Of a stretch of 64,000 bases of DNA, positions 50,398-63,417 are shown one piece after another. Each line of letters opens with the position of its first letter. Within the stretch, counting starts at the first letter, position 1. The translations under genes and the position numbers were made by a program. The stretch comes from Euglena gracilis (Eukaryota > Euglenida > Euglenophyceae > Euglenales): NCBI GenBank assembly GCA_039621445.1, contig CP154956.1:34879437-34943436 (forward strand), read 5' to 3'. The notes below the pieces were generated by a model, which had not been told where the DNA came from, did not search any database, and saw nothing but the letters and a program-made list of their open reading frames with translations.

Positions 50398-52631
50398 AGT
50401 GGCAGAGGGGAAAGGGGGGAGAGGGGCTGTGAGGCAGGAGAGGCCCAGTGGTCTGACACTGATCCTGGTCTGTGCCAGCCTGAAGTCGACAGGGGTGCTG
50501 CCAGGAACCCCCTCAGGTGGGCAGGTTGGAAAACCAGGCATGCTCGCCACGGTCAAAAATACTCAGAAGATGAGGGTTTGGGTTTTGGCTGGGGGGATGG
50601 AGAACTCCACTGATTGTTTTGGGGAAACAACCTGCCAAGCAAAAAAAAAACAAAGGCAGAAAAACACCAGTAGGAACACTGCCGAATACAGAGAATGGCC
50701 ATAGATCCTCAAAGAGAGCCCTTAAAGAGACCACAGGCAACGGACCCTCACCACAGATTCACTCAGTGACCCCGTGGAGGCCCTTTTTCCTTGGCTCATA
50801 CCCAACCCAAACCCACAATCCACCTCATTTGAAAAAGCGCCCACGCGTATCCCCCTGGGGGGGGGTTCGATCCACCCATTCGCCCACCACCCACCCACCC
50901 AACCAAAACCCGCTCAAAATCAGTTGAAACCCCTTAAAAAATTTGAGTTCTGCATTTGGAGGGACGGCACACCTGTGGTGCACCCCACCCCTGGAACCTG
51001 GACCCCCCGGTTCCAGCGGCTAACACCCCATGGAGAATGTTTCCCCAAGCAAACCCATTTTGGGGGGGGGGGGCAACGAATGGCATGCTTGGGGAACACC
51101 CCCAAGGGCCTTGGCAGTGTGTGGCCAAATTGCGTTTCCACAGAAATCACGCCATCATTCTTCAACCCCGGGGATCCATTCGAGAGACTGTTGGTCCCAA
51201 CATCAGGGCTCGACTTGCATGTCTCAGATTCTGAGCAACTCAGCTGCCACCGATCCACTCTCAAAAACCCGGCCAGACCCCCCCCCCCCACGGGGTCGCA
51301 CCATGGAAAACAAATCCATGCCCCTGGACCCAATCAGTGAGAAGCGTTGGGAAAATTCTGTCGCTCAGAAAAAGTGAGAGAAATGACAAAGATAATGCGC
51401 TCAAGTGACCATGGATTTTACAAAAAGGCACTTTGGCATCTCCCCGGATAACTGTCACCTTGGCTGTTCGGTCGGCGGTGGCTGACCCTCCCCCGTGAGA
51501 GGCCCCTGGCTGGACCCGACTGGACCAGACCTGGGGTGGAACCGGGTAACAATACAGCGATACCCCAAAAAATGCAAATTATATTCAAAATCATTTACCC
51601 CATCTTGAGCTGGGCGGTCAATTTTTCGAAATATTTTTACCCAACTTCGACACATTCTGGCAACACACAAGGAGAAACATTTGTCACTGTCCAGCCCGAA
51701 GGGTGGCTGGACACAATACCCATCGATGGGGAGAGGGGGGCTCTGGGCTGGACCTCGAAAGAGGCTGCTACCTGCTACCTGGCTGGACCCCCCCCCCTCT
51801 GGCTTGGGGGACGCTCTGATTGAACGTGGCCCACTGACTGACGGCTGGCCAGTTGGCAATAAAGCCAACCAAATGCTGTTCAAAACTATGGCACAGCAGC
51901 GAAGCATGACCACACGCCACCCCTTCTGGGATGCGCCGGATATTCGAGGTTGCCAAAGGCAGCAAGTGTTGTTTCCCATCGGGGGGGGGGGTCCAAAACG
52001 GAGGAAAGCGCAACAGTCGAGTTTGCATTCGGGCAGACGAGTCGTTAAGGCCAGGCTCTTTTCTACTTTCGCCTGGCCATCCAACAACAAAAACATGCCA
52101 GCCCATGGAGCAGTGAATCTCAAGGGGGGGAGTCCCAAGTGGCAAGCCAGATGTTGAAATGGGTTGGTTTGATCAAACGTTTTTGTGGATCCCTCTTGGA
52201 CCTCCTGCCGATGGGTGCACTCGCAATGATACAAGTGTCTTCACAGAAGAGCGATTAGGTGCCCATCTGTTTTGCCCTTGCCCCCCCCCCACAGTAACTC
52301 AGGGGTACTGCCGGCAGGGCGTCAGGGGATGCCTTAACATCAGCCACGGCGCGGAAAAAAAGCCTGTTCACAGCTGTGGGGGCCACCCAGTCCTCAGATG
52401 GAGGCACCGTGGCGTCCCTTTGGGGGGGGGGGGGCAGGACAAGCTTGGGTTTCAGCAGCTGCCAGCCATGCACCACCCAGCCCACCCCTGCCCAAACTTG
52501 AGGGCTGGGCTGGGCCACAACAGCCGGGCCTCCACGGTGCCCAACGCCACGGTGGACCTTGGCCTTGGCCTTGGCCTTGGCCTTCGCTTTGGCTGGGGCC
52601 TTGGCTGCGGTCTGGCGAGGGTGGGGCGGAG

Positions 52632-52687
52632 ACGGGGGCGGGGGCGGGGGCGGGGGCGGGGGCGGGGGCGGGGGCGGGGGCGGGGGG
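52632..52687. repeat. GGGGGC hexamer repeat
   Basis: Nine units of GGGGGC in tandem, preceded by a GGCCTT array (52558-52590). Strong G-quadruplex-forming potential on the plus strand. Confidence 0.93.
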
Positions 52688-53239
52688 CTGCCCGGCGTTC
52701 GGCGTCAGGCACATCGGCTTGCCATTCCTGCAGCCCCAGAGGGAGAAAATTGGCCGCGTGGGTTTCCATTTGGCCGTGGAAAAACAAGGCCGGCGGTCTA
52801 AAATTCGGCCAACGAGAATTCAAACCTCCAGGGTTGCAAAACTCCGGACGCACATCGAAATGCGCACACAACAGCGTACGCGAATCTGCAGAAAGAAAAT
52901 GCACATGTTCTTAGGCACAGATCAAGAATTGGAGCTCAAATAAACCAGAACCAGTTTGCTCACAACAGGTGGGAAGGACCTGTACGGTTTGGGGGCTGGC
53001 CCGCTGTGTTGGTAGACACCCAACAAGCGCTCAAGGCGTGCTGTGGTACTCTTGAAAGGAGGCAGCACAAGAGCCTCGGGCAGAGTTTGAGGCAAAGGGA
53101 CTTTGGGTGCAGTTGTGAAGGTCCTCCAGTCCAGGAACTTTGCCTAAAGACTCCAGGGTCCACTGGCTTTGGACCCCTCCCTGGGGGGACCCCAGGTGTT
53201 CCCCCAACTGGCACTCGCACTGATGCGGATGTGAGGCTT

Positions 53240-53460
53240 TTAAAAAAGAAATGTTGGTTTTGTTCCAAAAAAATACCAAAATGACAAAATGGGCATTTGG
53301 GCATGTTTTGGATGGCAAAAAAAATTCTGGAACTTTGCGCCTGTCACTGGAAAACAACAATTCCATCAGCTAGAAGACCCCCCTCCAAAGGGGGCTCACA
53401 GGAAATTACATTGGCCGATTTTGGATTGCTCCAGTCCAGCTGGGGGGGGGGGGGGGGGCT
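53240..53460. mobile_element. Diverged G-run element fragment
   Basis: TTTTGTTCCAAAAAAATACC, GGGCATTTGGGCAT, AACTTTGCGCCTGTCACTGG and CAGCTAGAAGACCCCCC follow the same order as the body of 44390-44620. It is the most decayed of three related copies. Confidence 0.45.
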
Positions 53461-54075
53461 GCAAATTGTTCAGCTACAGCCTGGCTCCGAGCTTTTCAGA
53501 CCTCGTACTGGTGTTACCCTTCACAGCTCAGGACCACCCAGGGGGATCCAGAGGGTGGTCTGACCCACCTCCCTTCAAGGTGGGGAGGAATCAAACCCTG
53601 GCCTCAGGGCGATGAAGTCCCCCAGCAGCGTTGCGGCCCCTCTCATGGAGGGCCAGCAGGACAAGGCAGAGCCCAAGAAGACATACAGACATAAATTCAC
53701 ACTGTCTGGCGCACACACTGACAAAACAGCAACCATACGGCCAGCGGCCTTCCATACAGTGGGGAGGGGGGTGATGGCTAGTTTTTCAAGTAGCGTTGGA
53801 GTAGCCAGTAGGTCGACTTGGAGTTATTTTGCTGCGCACAGGTAAGAGCAACTTATGCAAGGCTGAATACTATCAACGTGGGATGCTTACTTTGGATAAG
53901 CTATTTGGAAATTTGCAGACTATGGGACTGAAGGGGAGGGGAACCCCTGAGCACTGTACTTCCCTGTATGCATGAGGCTCCGGTTTTCAGCAACGGACCT
54001 GGCTAAAAAAAAAAGAATCACGGCCACCTGGGAAAGGCTCTGCCCATCTCCAGGGAGATAAGGCCCAGCAAATGT

Positions 54076-54286
54076 TTACTTCTGAGAGACCCCGTCAGTG
54101 GGTTCGCCTTGGACCCCGGCGGAAAAGTCGGCAGCGGTGGCGGGGGCGGTCGGGGAGGCCGGGGGGGAGGGAGGGGGGCCGCCGGCGACGGTGGCGGGGC
54201 TGTCGGCTGCGCTGGAGGCGGTCGGGCGTCGCAAGGGCCGGGGGCCGGAGGGTGTTGGGGAGGCGCTGAGGGCTGAGACGCTGGCG
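54076..54286 (-). CDS. Candidate terminal exon, Ala/Pro/Ser-rich
   Basis: After a CCCCCCGCCAG acceptor the minus frame reads VSALSASPTPSGPRPLRRPT and continues as a disordered Pro/Ala/Ser stretch ending EPTDGVSQK then TAA at 54076. Third positions are almost all G or C. It may be the 3' end of the unassigned gene whose other exons lie at 57.0-61.6 kb. Confidence 0.35.
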
Positions 54287-54329
54287 GGGGGCGGGGGGGG
54301 GGGAGGAGCCCCCCCCCTGGGGGGACACT

Positions 54330-55140
54330 TTCCGCCAACACATCCGCTGGGATCCTTGACGGTTGCCCAGGGAGGGCCCCGACGGTTCCTTGGGCTGCTG
54401 TCTCCAGACAAGTCAGCAAATACAGAGGTAGGAGACAGGTCTCTGTGAGGACAGGTCAATGGGTTCAGAGGGTCAGGGGGAAATAAGGTAACGTTTTTGA
54501 CCCTCCGGTGGCGACCAACCTCAAACATTTATAACCCCCCCCGCTCGAGCAGGGGGCTTAAAAGCGACCTCGAACGACGTTCGCTGCTCGCGAGCAACCA
54601 TCCATGGAGCAACCTCCTAGCGCAATCCCACCGTCTCCTCCCCTTCCACCCGCTGACCTGTCTCCTATGAAAAACCTATACAGGCTATCTCCAGGGCTAA
54701 AAAGTTTCTGAACATTTTTTCAGGCTTCTGGTAACAAATTTGTGAAGAAATTTTTTTCGTTTTTTTTTACCACCGAATCTTAAAGCTTCAGCTCCTATGA
54801 CACCTCCCCCAATAGATGACTGGTCCCTGGACAGGACAGAGGGCAGGGTTGGTATGCTCCGGGGGAAGTTGGTATGGCAGTTGGGGACTCCCATGGCCGC
54901 CCAAATTTTCGGCGTCCTTCTTTTGCAAATCCGCGAGCTTCGGCAAGGCACATGGATCAAAAAATTCAGGGAGCCTGGTGGCAGCAGCCACGTTGCTTCC
55001 TGGGATAGAAATAGCACTCAAATCTCACCTCCCCTCCAAAGAAAAAATCGGCTAGTACAGAGGAGAGGACAGATTGTCTATCTCAATGCGGTGGTGAGGA
55101 CAAGAATAATAACCCAGGGAAGGAGGCAGTGTCTCAGATG
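54330..55140. mobile_element. Keyword-armed element P2
   Basis: CCAGACAAGTCAGCAAATAC, GAGGACAGGTCAATGGG and GTCAGGGGGAAATAAGGTAA match P1 (40080-40600). The stretch 54695-54770 (TTCAGGCTTCTGGTAACAAA) is the inverse of 40225-40285. Its right side repeats AGTACAGAGGAGAGGACAG. No coding evidence. Confidence 0.45.
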
Positions 55141-55650
55141 GCAGGCGCGGAGGCCAGCACGGGGTCGTGGGCAAGCACCATCGTGGGTTGGATTCAGTGA
55201 CAAAAGCAGTCAAGAAAGGCATTCTGCTATGCAGACCCAAAGTTTAATGCAAGGCGAGGTGAGTTTTTGGACCCCTTGGGGTCCACAAGGGGGCACACCC
55301 ATCAAATGAACGATGATTGCTACCTCCAGCAACAGCCGAAAAAAGCAGTTTTCTAGAGGGGGTCTGAAGTCCGTCCACACCCTCCATGGCGGCTGGGGGG
55401 ATCTAGACCCTGTGGTCCTGGCCAAGGGGGGGACACCCATCTGAACAAGATACCCTCCTTATATCGAACCTTGTCCCACTTTCCAGCTGCAGAGCGGTGC
55501 TTGGTCCTGCTCCCCAAGCGGTCCTGGGTGCGGTGACAGTCCAACGGCGTGCCTTTCAAAACAAATCTGGTTGCTCGTGAACAAGCAAAATGGAAACACA
55601 AAAAAAAAACTGTCCCCTCTGTTAGACGTTACTTATTCGGATGGGAGGTG

Positions 55651-56551
55651 TGCCACAGGAGGTTGGAACCGATTTCGTTGGAGCTAGCCTGGTCCATCCT
55701 TCCAAATCGTTTTGGGGGGGGCAAATCCCTTGTGTTTCCAAGTCGTTTTGGGGGGCAAATACCTTCTGTTGGTCAATTGTTTGAGGGCCCCAAAATAACA
55801 AAATCCCTGGTGTTTCCAAGTCGTTTTGGGGAGCAAATACCTTGTGTTTCCAAGTCGTTTCGGGGGGCAACTCCCTTCTGTTGCTCAACGGTTCGAGGGC
55901 CCCAAAATAACAAAATCCCTTGTGTTTCCAAGTCGTTTCGTGGGGCAAATCCCTTGGGTTGCGAGATTTTTAGCCTTACTTTCATCCCGCAAATGGCAAT
56001 GCTGTTGGTTGTTGTTAAATGCAGGAAAGATGAAATGAGGGAAGCTGTTGGAACTGAGCAGGCTGGTGCTGGACTGGATTAGTGCATAGATGGTCAGCCT
56101 TGGTTGGACCGCGGCCAGCCGCGGGCAGCCGCGGCCCAACCCCAACTTTGTGACGGCCCTAAATGGCGGGGCGGGGCAGAGCAGGAATGCGTCTTTCCTT
56201 TGCAACACCACAGAGCGACGTATATTATTCAGGCAAACTTCAATGAATCAATCTTTGGTTGACAGTGATTGAAACTGTCCAGGCAAAGAGAAAGAAAAGA
56301 AGCACTTTGCAGCTGCAAACGCAGTTGATGAGCTTCTGTGCAAGGATCTAAGTTGCACACCAACCAGAGACGGAATGCTTACAAAATGCTCTTGGTTGGA
56401 CCGCGGCTGACCGCGGCTGGCCACGGCCCAACAAGACATACCTTCAAAATTGGCGGCCAGCCGCGGCTGGCCGTGGACCAACCCAGGTTGGCGCGACGGT
56501 CGCCGACGGCCGACCGCCGGCCAACCACACCGGTTCCAACCTCCTGTGGCA
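55651..56551. mobile_element. Element with 21-bp perfect inverted repeat
   Basis: TGCCACAGGAGGTTGGAACC at 55651 has its exact inverse ending at 56551. The left interior is a tandem array of CCAAGTCGTTTTGGGGGGCA units with CCCTTGTGTTT (55705-55970); the right interior has arrays of GACCGCGGCTGGCC (56098-56135, 56397-56520). The two keywords differ, so this could be two superposed insertions. Confidence 0.55.
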
Positions 56552-57019
56552 ACCCCCCCCTATTCAGATGGCTTTTCCCCATTTGCTCCCAAAATTCCCG
56601 GCTCGTTTGCTCTTGTGGTCATATCCTCGCCAGACCCCCCTTGCACTGATGTTGTGCATTGGTGCTATTATTTGATGACCACTTCGCCTGTCGCATTACA
56701 GGTTTGACATGCCTCTTTATGCATTATTCATTCAGATATTATTTTCCCAGGTATTACTCTTTCCTGATTTCATTTTATCTCATGACAGTACCCACCTGCG
56801 CCTTTGCAGACACGTTTCATCTGAATTTAATGGCACCCGCTCTCACGACGTGGGCAGCTCTGTGTCTCCCCAAAATGAAGACATCAGCCCCACTTATTGC
56901 ACACAAGTTAATACACTGGAAAAAAGGCACATCTCCCCCCATACTTAAGACCCTCCAGAGCTGGCAGAAAGGGGGACGCTTCCGGAACACCACTTTCGCG
57001 GGATAAACAGTTCGGCAGA

Positions 57020-60000
57020 GGGTTCCTTTGTTGCGGGGGCCAGTGGAGGCGTGCCGCTGTTGCCGAGGCGTCCACAGCATGCAGGTCAGGCAGCTGGCTG
57101 AGCAGCAGGGCGCGGGCGGTGACGTGGTTCAGGGGCAGCGGCTCCACCGCCCGCTGCCCCACGGGTGGAGGGGAGGGCCGGGGGGGGGGGGGGCACAGCG
57201 GCTCGGATGCCTCCTTCTGCCTGGGCTCTTGGAGATCAATGCCAAAAGGACAGGGCTATACAGTAAGACCCGGTGAGGGGTGGACCCCCACCCAGGAAGA
57301 GGGGGAAGGACCCCCCACTGCAACAGCAACATGCAAAGAAAGCATTGACTCCAAAATTGGTGCCCCTGGTCAGACTTTCCAAAAGCAACCTCGTCCTGCC
57401 AGGGTGTGCCAAAGGATTTGGCAGATTCTGGAGTTGCCCCGCCTGGTTGGCCACATGACAGCTGTTTCTCGCAGCCTTCCTACACAATTGGCCCTTCATC
57501 ACCTCCCTGCACAGGCAGACATCAAAAATTGTTGCTTTCGTGGTTGGGGGGAGGGGCATTGTTTGCAAGCAGCACCCTTTGATCAGGAAGACACACACAC
57601 ACACACACACACACACCCACGGCCCCACACACCCAGGCAGCGCCCGTTATCCATCACCCGGGGGGCAGGCCTGCTCAAAGAGGCGCTCCAGCGCCTCTTC
57701 GTCCGCCGTGCCGGCCAGGTAGCCAGTGACGTACTCCCGCAGCCGCAGGGCGGCGTCCGGGGCCGGTCGTAGCAGCCGCCTCAGTGCCTCGTGCCGCGTC
57801 GCTGCGTCGAAGGCAGACAAGACCCGGGCAGCGTCGCCCCTCCCCCCCCTCAGGCACCCACACCCACCCCCCCCCCCGGGAAGTTGTCACCCCCGGTGCC
57901 AAAGACCCCCCGAAAAAAAACGAGGAAGACATTGGGCAACGCCAGCCGCCAGGAGGGAAGTGCAACGCTGGGCGGCCTCCTGGTGGGTCAGCCCCTCGCC
58001 CAGCAGCTCAACGAGGGCATCGGGCCCCCAGTTTGGGCGAATGGCGGAGGGGCCGGAGGAAGCACGCTCCGGTTTGACGGGAGCCGCATGTTCGGGATTC
58101 CCGCCGAAGGAAGGGTTTGCAGTCAACTGAGCATGAATCCAGCAAAAGGCAATGCCGCTCTCGGGGGTTCCGTCAATCGTCACAAGACTCTACTCCTCGA
58201 CCTGTTCAAATACCTCAACAATGGTATCAATCTTTGAAATGAGTTTAACGCCACTGCCATATGTAACGAAAATGTAACGAAAGCGTTCCTCAAAGAAAAA
58301 TTATGTGCAGAGAGATTAATCAGACAGATGATTCTACCCTATTGCGCCGAAATGAGGCAACCTTGCGAATTTCCTTGGCCGAAAACTGCACATTTCACTG
58401 CACCTAAAAAAAGGATACCAGAGAATTAAAGCCCCTCGAGATTTCCAGCAGAAGTGACCCAGGTCTAATTGATTGGGGTTACAGCAAATTCTCAAAGTGG
58501 TAAGTAAGGGGACCCCAGGTTGAAAATGAGTATGATATGTGAATATCAGGCCGCACCTTCGGGGGGAATGTGCCAATGTGTTGATTGAGCAGCAAACTGA
58601 AATTCCCGGGGGGGTTGTTTGGGAAGGGGATGCAGACTTGACCTGAAAATGTCTGTTCGGGGGAGGGGGTTCTATTTGAGCAGATGGATATTATTGGACA
58701 AGTGATCTTCTTAGGTGAGCTATTTCGAAGAAGGAATAAATGTCTTGCGCAACTGTGCAAGTGCACAATCCGAAAAGCGGACAAAAAACCCTGTTTGGGT
58801 CATTTCTGGGTCTTTTTTGTGGAAGGAGATGTGTCCAAAACCTTGCAATCAACAGCCTGTACAGGCACACACACACACACACACACATGTTGAGTTGGAA
58901 GGTTCACATTCCATTTACGAAACTACCAATTTTGAATATCCACATGTATGGGTGTTTTTTCAAGGAGATTTGTGTCTTAAAACGGTGGGTCACCTGGCAA
59001 TTTCAAAAAAAGCTTAAATATGTCAAAATAAGCCAACAATTCCTGTTCAGCGAAACTGCTTTTTCAAAACCTGAACTATCGCAACAGCTGGTCCTCAACC
59101 ACAAGAAAAATAGTAAGCTAGTTGGCGCAGTCGCGCAAAAAAAAATAGAAAGCTGGCTTGCGTGCTTTCTTGTGCAATTGCACAAGCCAACATTGTTTCA
59201 AGTAGTTGAAAACTACTTGAAACTACTATTTTGCAGGCTGGGGCTGGGACTCTCGCAGGTCCATAAGTTGCCAGCAACCTGGCACACGTTCACAATTGCA
59301 AGAGAGAAAGAGGTTGGGGTCCAGCGTTTGCAATTAAAAAAAATGTGGCCCCTTTTATTCATGAGGACAGTGAGCCAGTCCTTCTGCCTCAGACCAAATC
59401 AGTGCTCTGATCAGGCTTCTTTTTAAGACCCCCGGGAGGTTGGGGGTCTGTTTTACACCAGGTTTCGGCCACACTCCAAGGGTACCAGTGCCACACAAAA
59501 AAAGTGGTCTGGGCACTTGTCAATAAGCCCCCCTTTGGGGTTTTTCACGTGGTTTCAATGATGTTCAGGCTGCAAAACATCATTTCTGCAAATCGCTGAA
59601 AATGAGGCTACCAGGCAAAAGAAATCCAAGAGGGTTTTGCGTCATCTCCAAGGATCCGCCTGCCCAAAAGAATCTTTAAAAATAAGAATAAACCTCACTT
59701 CTTTCACTGAGGCAAAGCACAAAAAAATGTTCCCTCAAGAGGTTGGGGAGGGATTCAGGTGACATCTTTGCGCGGTCCTCGAATCCCCCTCCCCACCCAC
59801 TGAAAGACTGGCACAAAAAGCCCAACGGGGTAGTGTGGTAGGTAGCGCGGAGAGAGACCGCCCTGCCCTGGGGGACAGATGGCCGGGCCCGTCCTCTGTC
59901 GTCACTGTCCAGCAGGCGGTGACCTGCGCGCGGGCCGGGTCGGACCGGAATTCCGTCCGGCTCGGCAGGCGGTGGCCCGCGGGGCCCAGCTCCCAGTAGG

Positions 60001-61606
60001 GGGCCCAGCGCGGGTGCCACACCGCGAGGGCCAGCGGCGCCATCGCGGCGGGCACGACGGTGAGCGGTGCGCGGACCTCCATGTACCGCTCCTGAAGCAC
60101 GACCTCCTGGGCGACTGGCCGCCGGCTGCGGCGGTCCAGGGGGCTGAAAGGCAGTGGGCCTCTACGACCTGTCCGCCGAGGAAATGCCGGGTGCCGTTGC
60201 AAATGTCATTTGTTGGGATGCTGGGTGCCATGGCACTGAACGTCTTCTGGCAGCTTCTGACTTCTTGCAAGGTGAGGTCAGGACAAAAGACTTGATCACA
60301 ATTGTGTGTGTCTGTGACAAGACACAAGCCTGCATTTCGGTGACCTGCTTGGATCCAAGTTCCGGCCACGAAATTTTAAAATCAGAAAATTGGCCACAAA
60401 ATCAGAAAATGAGGGGGGGCATTCCCCCGTATTGAGCAATGCCTTGCAACAACAGAGATTTTTAGGGGATGAATGCCTTCAGCTTTCAGCCTTCAGCTTC
60501 AAGTGATGAAGGCATTTATGGATGAATAAACTAAGGCCATTTACCTTTGGAGACATTCGCAAAAGTTCATTGCAGAGTCGCAGCCGAGACATCAGTGGAG
60601 GAGCATCCTCATCCACAGCTCGTACAGGATATGCCAGCGAGTGGGCGTTGGGAATCCTGCCCGGAGACTCACCGAAGGAAGTGGTAAACGGTCGTCCGGT
60701 ATATTAGCATATGAGCATTCTCACAGTCACTTTCACTTGGAGAGAGAGACGGCCAAAGCAACGTTCGAATCAGAACTCTCCAAAAAAGTCTAGTATGGGT
60801 ACAAGGCGGAGCATCACAGACAATCCACCCCGTGCCCAAACAACTCAACGGCGCCACAAAGGAAGGCCCCGCTCACGGCAGGCTTGCGGGTTGGGTCGTC
60901 CGGCAGGGGCAGGAGGTCGTACTGGAACGGTGGTCCCCCCAGCAGGTCCCGGAACGGCGGGTCCCCAACAGTCCCGCCGCCTTTGGGGAGCTTGGGGCCA
61001 GGCAACGGTGGACACACGGGGGAGGGGGCACAGCGGCTGTTTCAAACAAAACTCAGAGGCTGCCGGAAATTTGGCGTTGGCGCCATTGGTGAAGCCACGG
61101 GGGAGGAGCATCGAGGAAACAGCTCAACAAGCTCGGCTCGGTAAGGAGACTCCCCACCTCGATATGAGACCGCACCACCTGCCCCATCAGGTCGGGTATG
61201 GCAAAAAGAATTGCTCACCTGGCAGGAGCGGGGCAATTTCCACCGTCATAAAACGTCAGAGCCCTGGGAGGTGGGCCTAAAATGGCTCAACCATTTTCAG
61301 GGAAACCGTGGCACCAGTATTTCGGGCATTCTTGAACCGGCCTTTTCACCTGAGGGAGCCCCAGCCCAAAAACCACCCCCCCAACCCCCAACAGGGAGCC
61401 AAACGCTACATCACAATGCACAATGCCATCACAATGCACAGCACCGAGCCGTTGCCCCAACCAACCCACCCACCCACAGCCTGGGGGAGTGCCCGCAGCG
61501 GGCCGTCATCGTCCTCTGGGAACGAGACCACCGCCCGGCCGGACGCCACCGCCGTCACTGGCACGCACGGTGTCCGCAGCTCCCGGCGGAGGTGGTCCGC
61601 CACGTC
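57020..61606 (-). CDS. Unassigned multi-exon gene (gene Y)
   Basis: Minus-strand exons with good coding character: 61481-61606 (DVADHLRRELRTPCVPVTAV...), 60877-60990 (PPFRDLLGGPPFQYDLLPLP), 59924-60143 (VVLQERYMEVRAPLTVVPAA), about 57943-58006 (LLGEGLTHQEAAQRCTSLLA), 57671-57801 (ALRRLLRPAPDAALRLREYV) and 57153 down to about 57020 (LNHVTARALLLSQLPDLHAV). Phases agree for 61481 to 60877 and for 59924 through 57153; a small exon is probably missing between 60877 and 60143. GC donors appear at 61480, 57942 and 57670. Third positions are strongly G or C. The later exons are Leu/Ala/Arg-rich and helical, perhaps repeat-like, but I recognise no domain. A further exon may lie at about 62135-62235 (SVAVTGIPAGQGSSRILESL). 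The end is uncertain and may reach 54076. Confidence 0.55.
58010..59920. other. Gene Y intron sequence
   Basis: AT-rich, with a short CA repeat (58867-58888) and TGCGCAACTGTGCAAGTGCA / GCAATTGCACAAG palindrome words near 58745 and 59175. No supported exon apart from a possible upstream extension of the exon at 57943-58006. Confidence 0.35.
59924..60143 (-). CDS. Gene Y, longest exon
   Basis: Encodes PLDRRSRRPVAQEVVLQERY and then 50 more residues rich in Trp, Pro and Ala, including AVWHPRWAPYWELGPAGHRL, ending at CAG|GTCACC. The acceptor is CTGCCTTTCAG. Predicted as a mixed beta-type segment; no family recognised. Confidence 0.6.
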
Positions 61607-62415
61607 CTGAACAGACCGGCCAGGGGCAGGGCTGGGCACAGCAAAGCCCAGTCGGCCCCCCACCTGCCCTTATACCAAAGGCTGCCCAACCCCCTCATCC
61701 CCACTCCGCAATTGTGGAACAGCTGGTCCCTCAACCCCTTACCGTTTTCCTGGCGGGCGGCCGAGTTTTGGGCCATTCTTTTTTTCAACGGCACCGTTCC
61801 AAACGTTGCCAAATGCCGTGCTGGAGAGCGCCTGTGCCCTGTTGGACCCCCCTCCTGTCAGACCCCCCTCCTGTCGGGGGGGGGGGGTAATCAGCGGCAC
61901 GATCCAGGTGGCCGATTTTCGAACTAAAATTTTTGCCCCTGAAAGCAGCCATTTCGGGGACTTTTTGGGTAAAAAACGGCAAAAAAATTAAAAATAAACC
62001 CTGCACACCCTCTTTATATCGAAGCCTCCCCCTCCTGAACAAGAAACCTTGTGCCGGAAGATTTCCTTGGGCCCCAAAAGCCCCAAAAGCCCCAAAATAA
62101 CGTTTTGTCCACAGCGTTCACCCAGTCTCCTGGGGGGAAAGTAGGTCTATCGCCCAGAGAGACTCCAGGATTCGGGAGGAGCCCTGGCCAGCAGGGATGC
62201 CGGTCACCGCCACGGAGCCGGCATCGGGGCCAGGCCCGCCCTTCTTCTGGCTGTGGCGCTCATTGCTCACCTCCTCAGCCCCCCACTTTTCCTTCCACCT
62301 GCAACTATGCTGTATGCGGGCTGCGGCGTCACCTCCACCTGCTGCGGTTCCAACCCATCCCCCGGCCCCACCTCCCCCAGCAACCCACCCCTCCAGAAAC
62401 CGCACCAACCGATTA

Positions 62416-62948
62416 AACCCCCCCTCCAAATATAAGAAACCCCTCGCTATAAAAAACCCCCAAATATAAGAAACCCTTTGGCCGATTTTCAGCTGACACC
62501 CAAATATAAGAAACCCCCAATTATAAGAAACCCCTGGGCTGTTGGACGTCAATCCAAATGTAAGAAACCCCTCATTTTCACCATGGGTCACAACAAATCT
62601 CAAGGCGCGATCAACACAAAGATGAAGCCAATCTAGTCTATTGCTTCTTTGCAAAGCAAGAGTTCAGAAGCAACGGCTTTTTGGAAACACCTGTCCCTGT
62701 CACGACCTCCTTCCCCACTGTTTGAACGACAGTCAGACATGAGGACAATCCTACACACAGTGGTCACATGTAATTAATTATTATGAATGAACCGAAGGAA
62801 GAAAAAGTTCCATTTAGAAGAAACCCTTGGGGCCGGCCTTCGACACCCAAATATAAGAAACCCCCAAATATAAGAAACCCTTTGGGCCGATCGGCCGACA
62901 CCCAAATATAAGAAACGGGTTTCTTATATTTGGGGGGGGGGGGGGGGT
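62416..62948. mobile_element. C-run/G-run MITE with TA duplication, word AAATATAAGAAACCC
   Basis: Begins AACCCCCCCTCCAAATATAA and ends TTTCTTATATTTGGGG...GGT, flanked by TA (62414-62415, 62949-62950). The 15-bp word occurs about ten times, with GGCCGATCGGCCGACACCC-type spacers near both ends (62480 and 62885). The middle is ordinary AT-rich sequence. Confidence 0.78.
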
Positions 62949-63417
62949 TACTTTGGACTGGGTTCCTCTCCGGGATGGTTCAATCCCTACTCTCAATCAA
63001 CTCAGCTCGAATGGTGTCCACATTAAAAATTCCGAACCTGGGCGACCAATCATTGGGTTGCCCGGACTGGCAAATCCGCCGCAATCCACCCCATCGCGCG
63101 CCGGGCAAATGGGTGTTCATTTTCAGGGCATAACACAGCCAGAGATGTCCGACCCATCGGGTTGCAAGCATCGAAAGCGGCGCAGCCACCGCGGCCGCCG
63201 CTTCCTGAGCATAAGAGTGTTTGGCACGTTATTAAGCCATTTTCTGGGTGGTGGCCTTTCCCTCTGTTTCCTGGCAGCTGGTCAGGGGGGGATGGCGCAC
63301 CATCACAGCGTGCCAAGATGGTCATTAGAGCAGGGAGCCGAGGGCAGGCCTGTCCACTGGGGTTGTGGGCAGTCTGACGCGGGACGGTGAAGCACGGCAC
63401 GCCAGACCCCACCGTGC

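Larger units (their letters stand above)
50398..54075. other. Long spacer upstream of the OTU gene
   Basis: The presumed OTU promoter lies at its left end on the minus strand. It has scattered G and C runs (50860, 51060, 51275, 51980, 52425, 53440) and moderate-GC open frames with no supported splice chain. A minus-strand frame near 52565-52620 reads TAAKAPAKAKAKAKAKAKV, next to a Pro run; this could be a low-complexity exon or a GGCCTT repeat. Confidence 0.4.

Noticed and set aside
52555-52620. Histone H1-like KAKAKAKAK tail on the minus strand
   Set aside because: It is a GGCCTT simple repeat next to a GGGGGC repeat, with no globular domain or linked exon; kept only as a note in the spacer entry.
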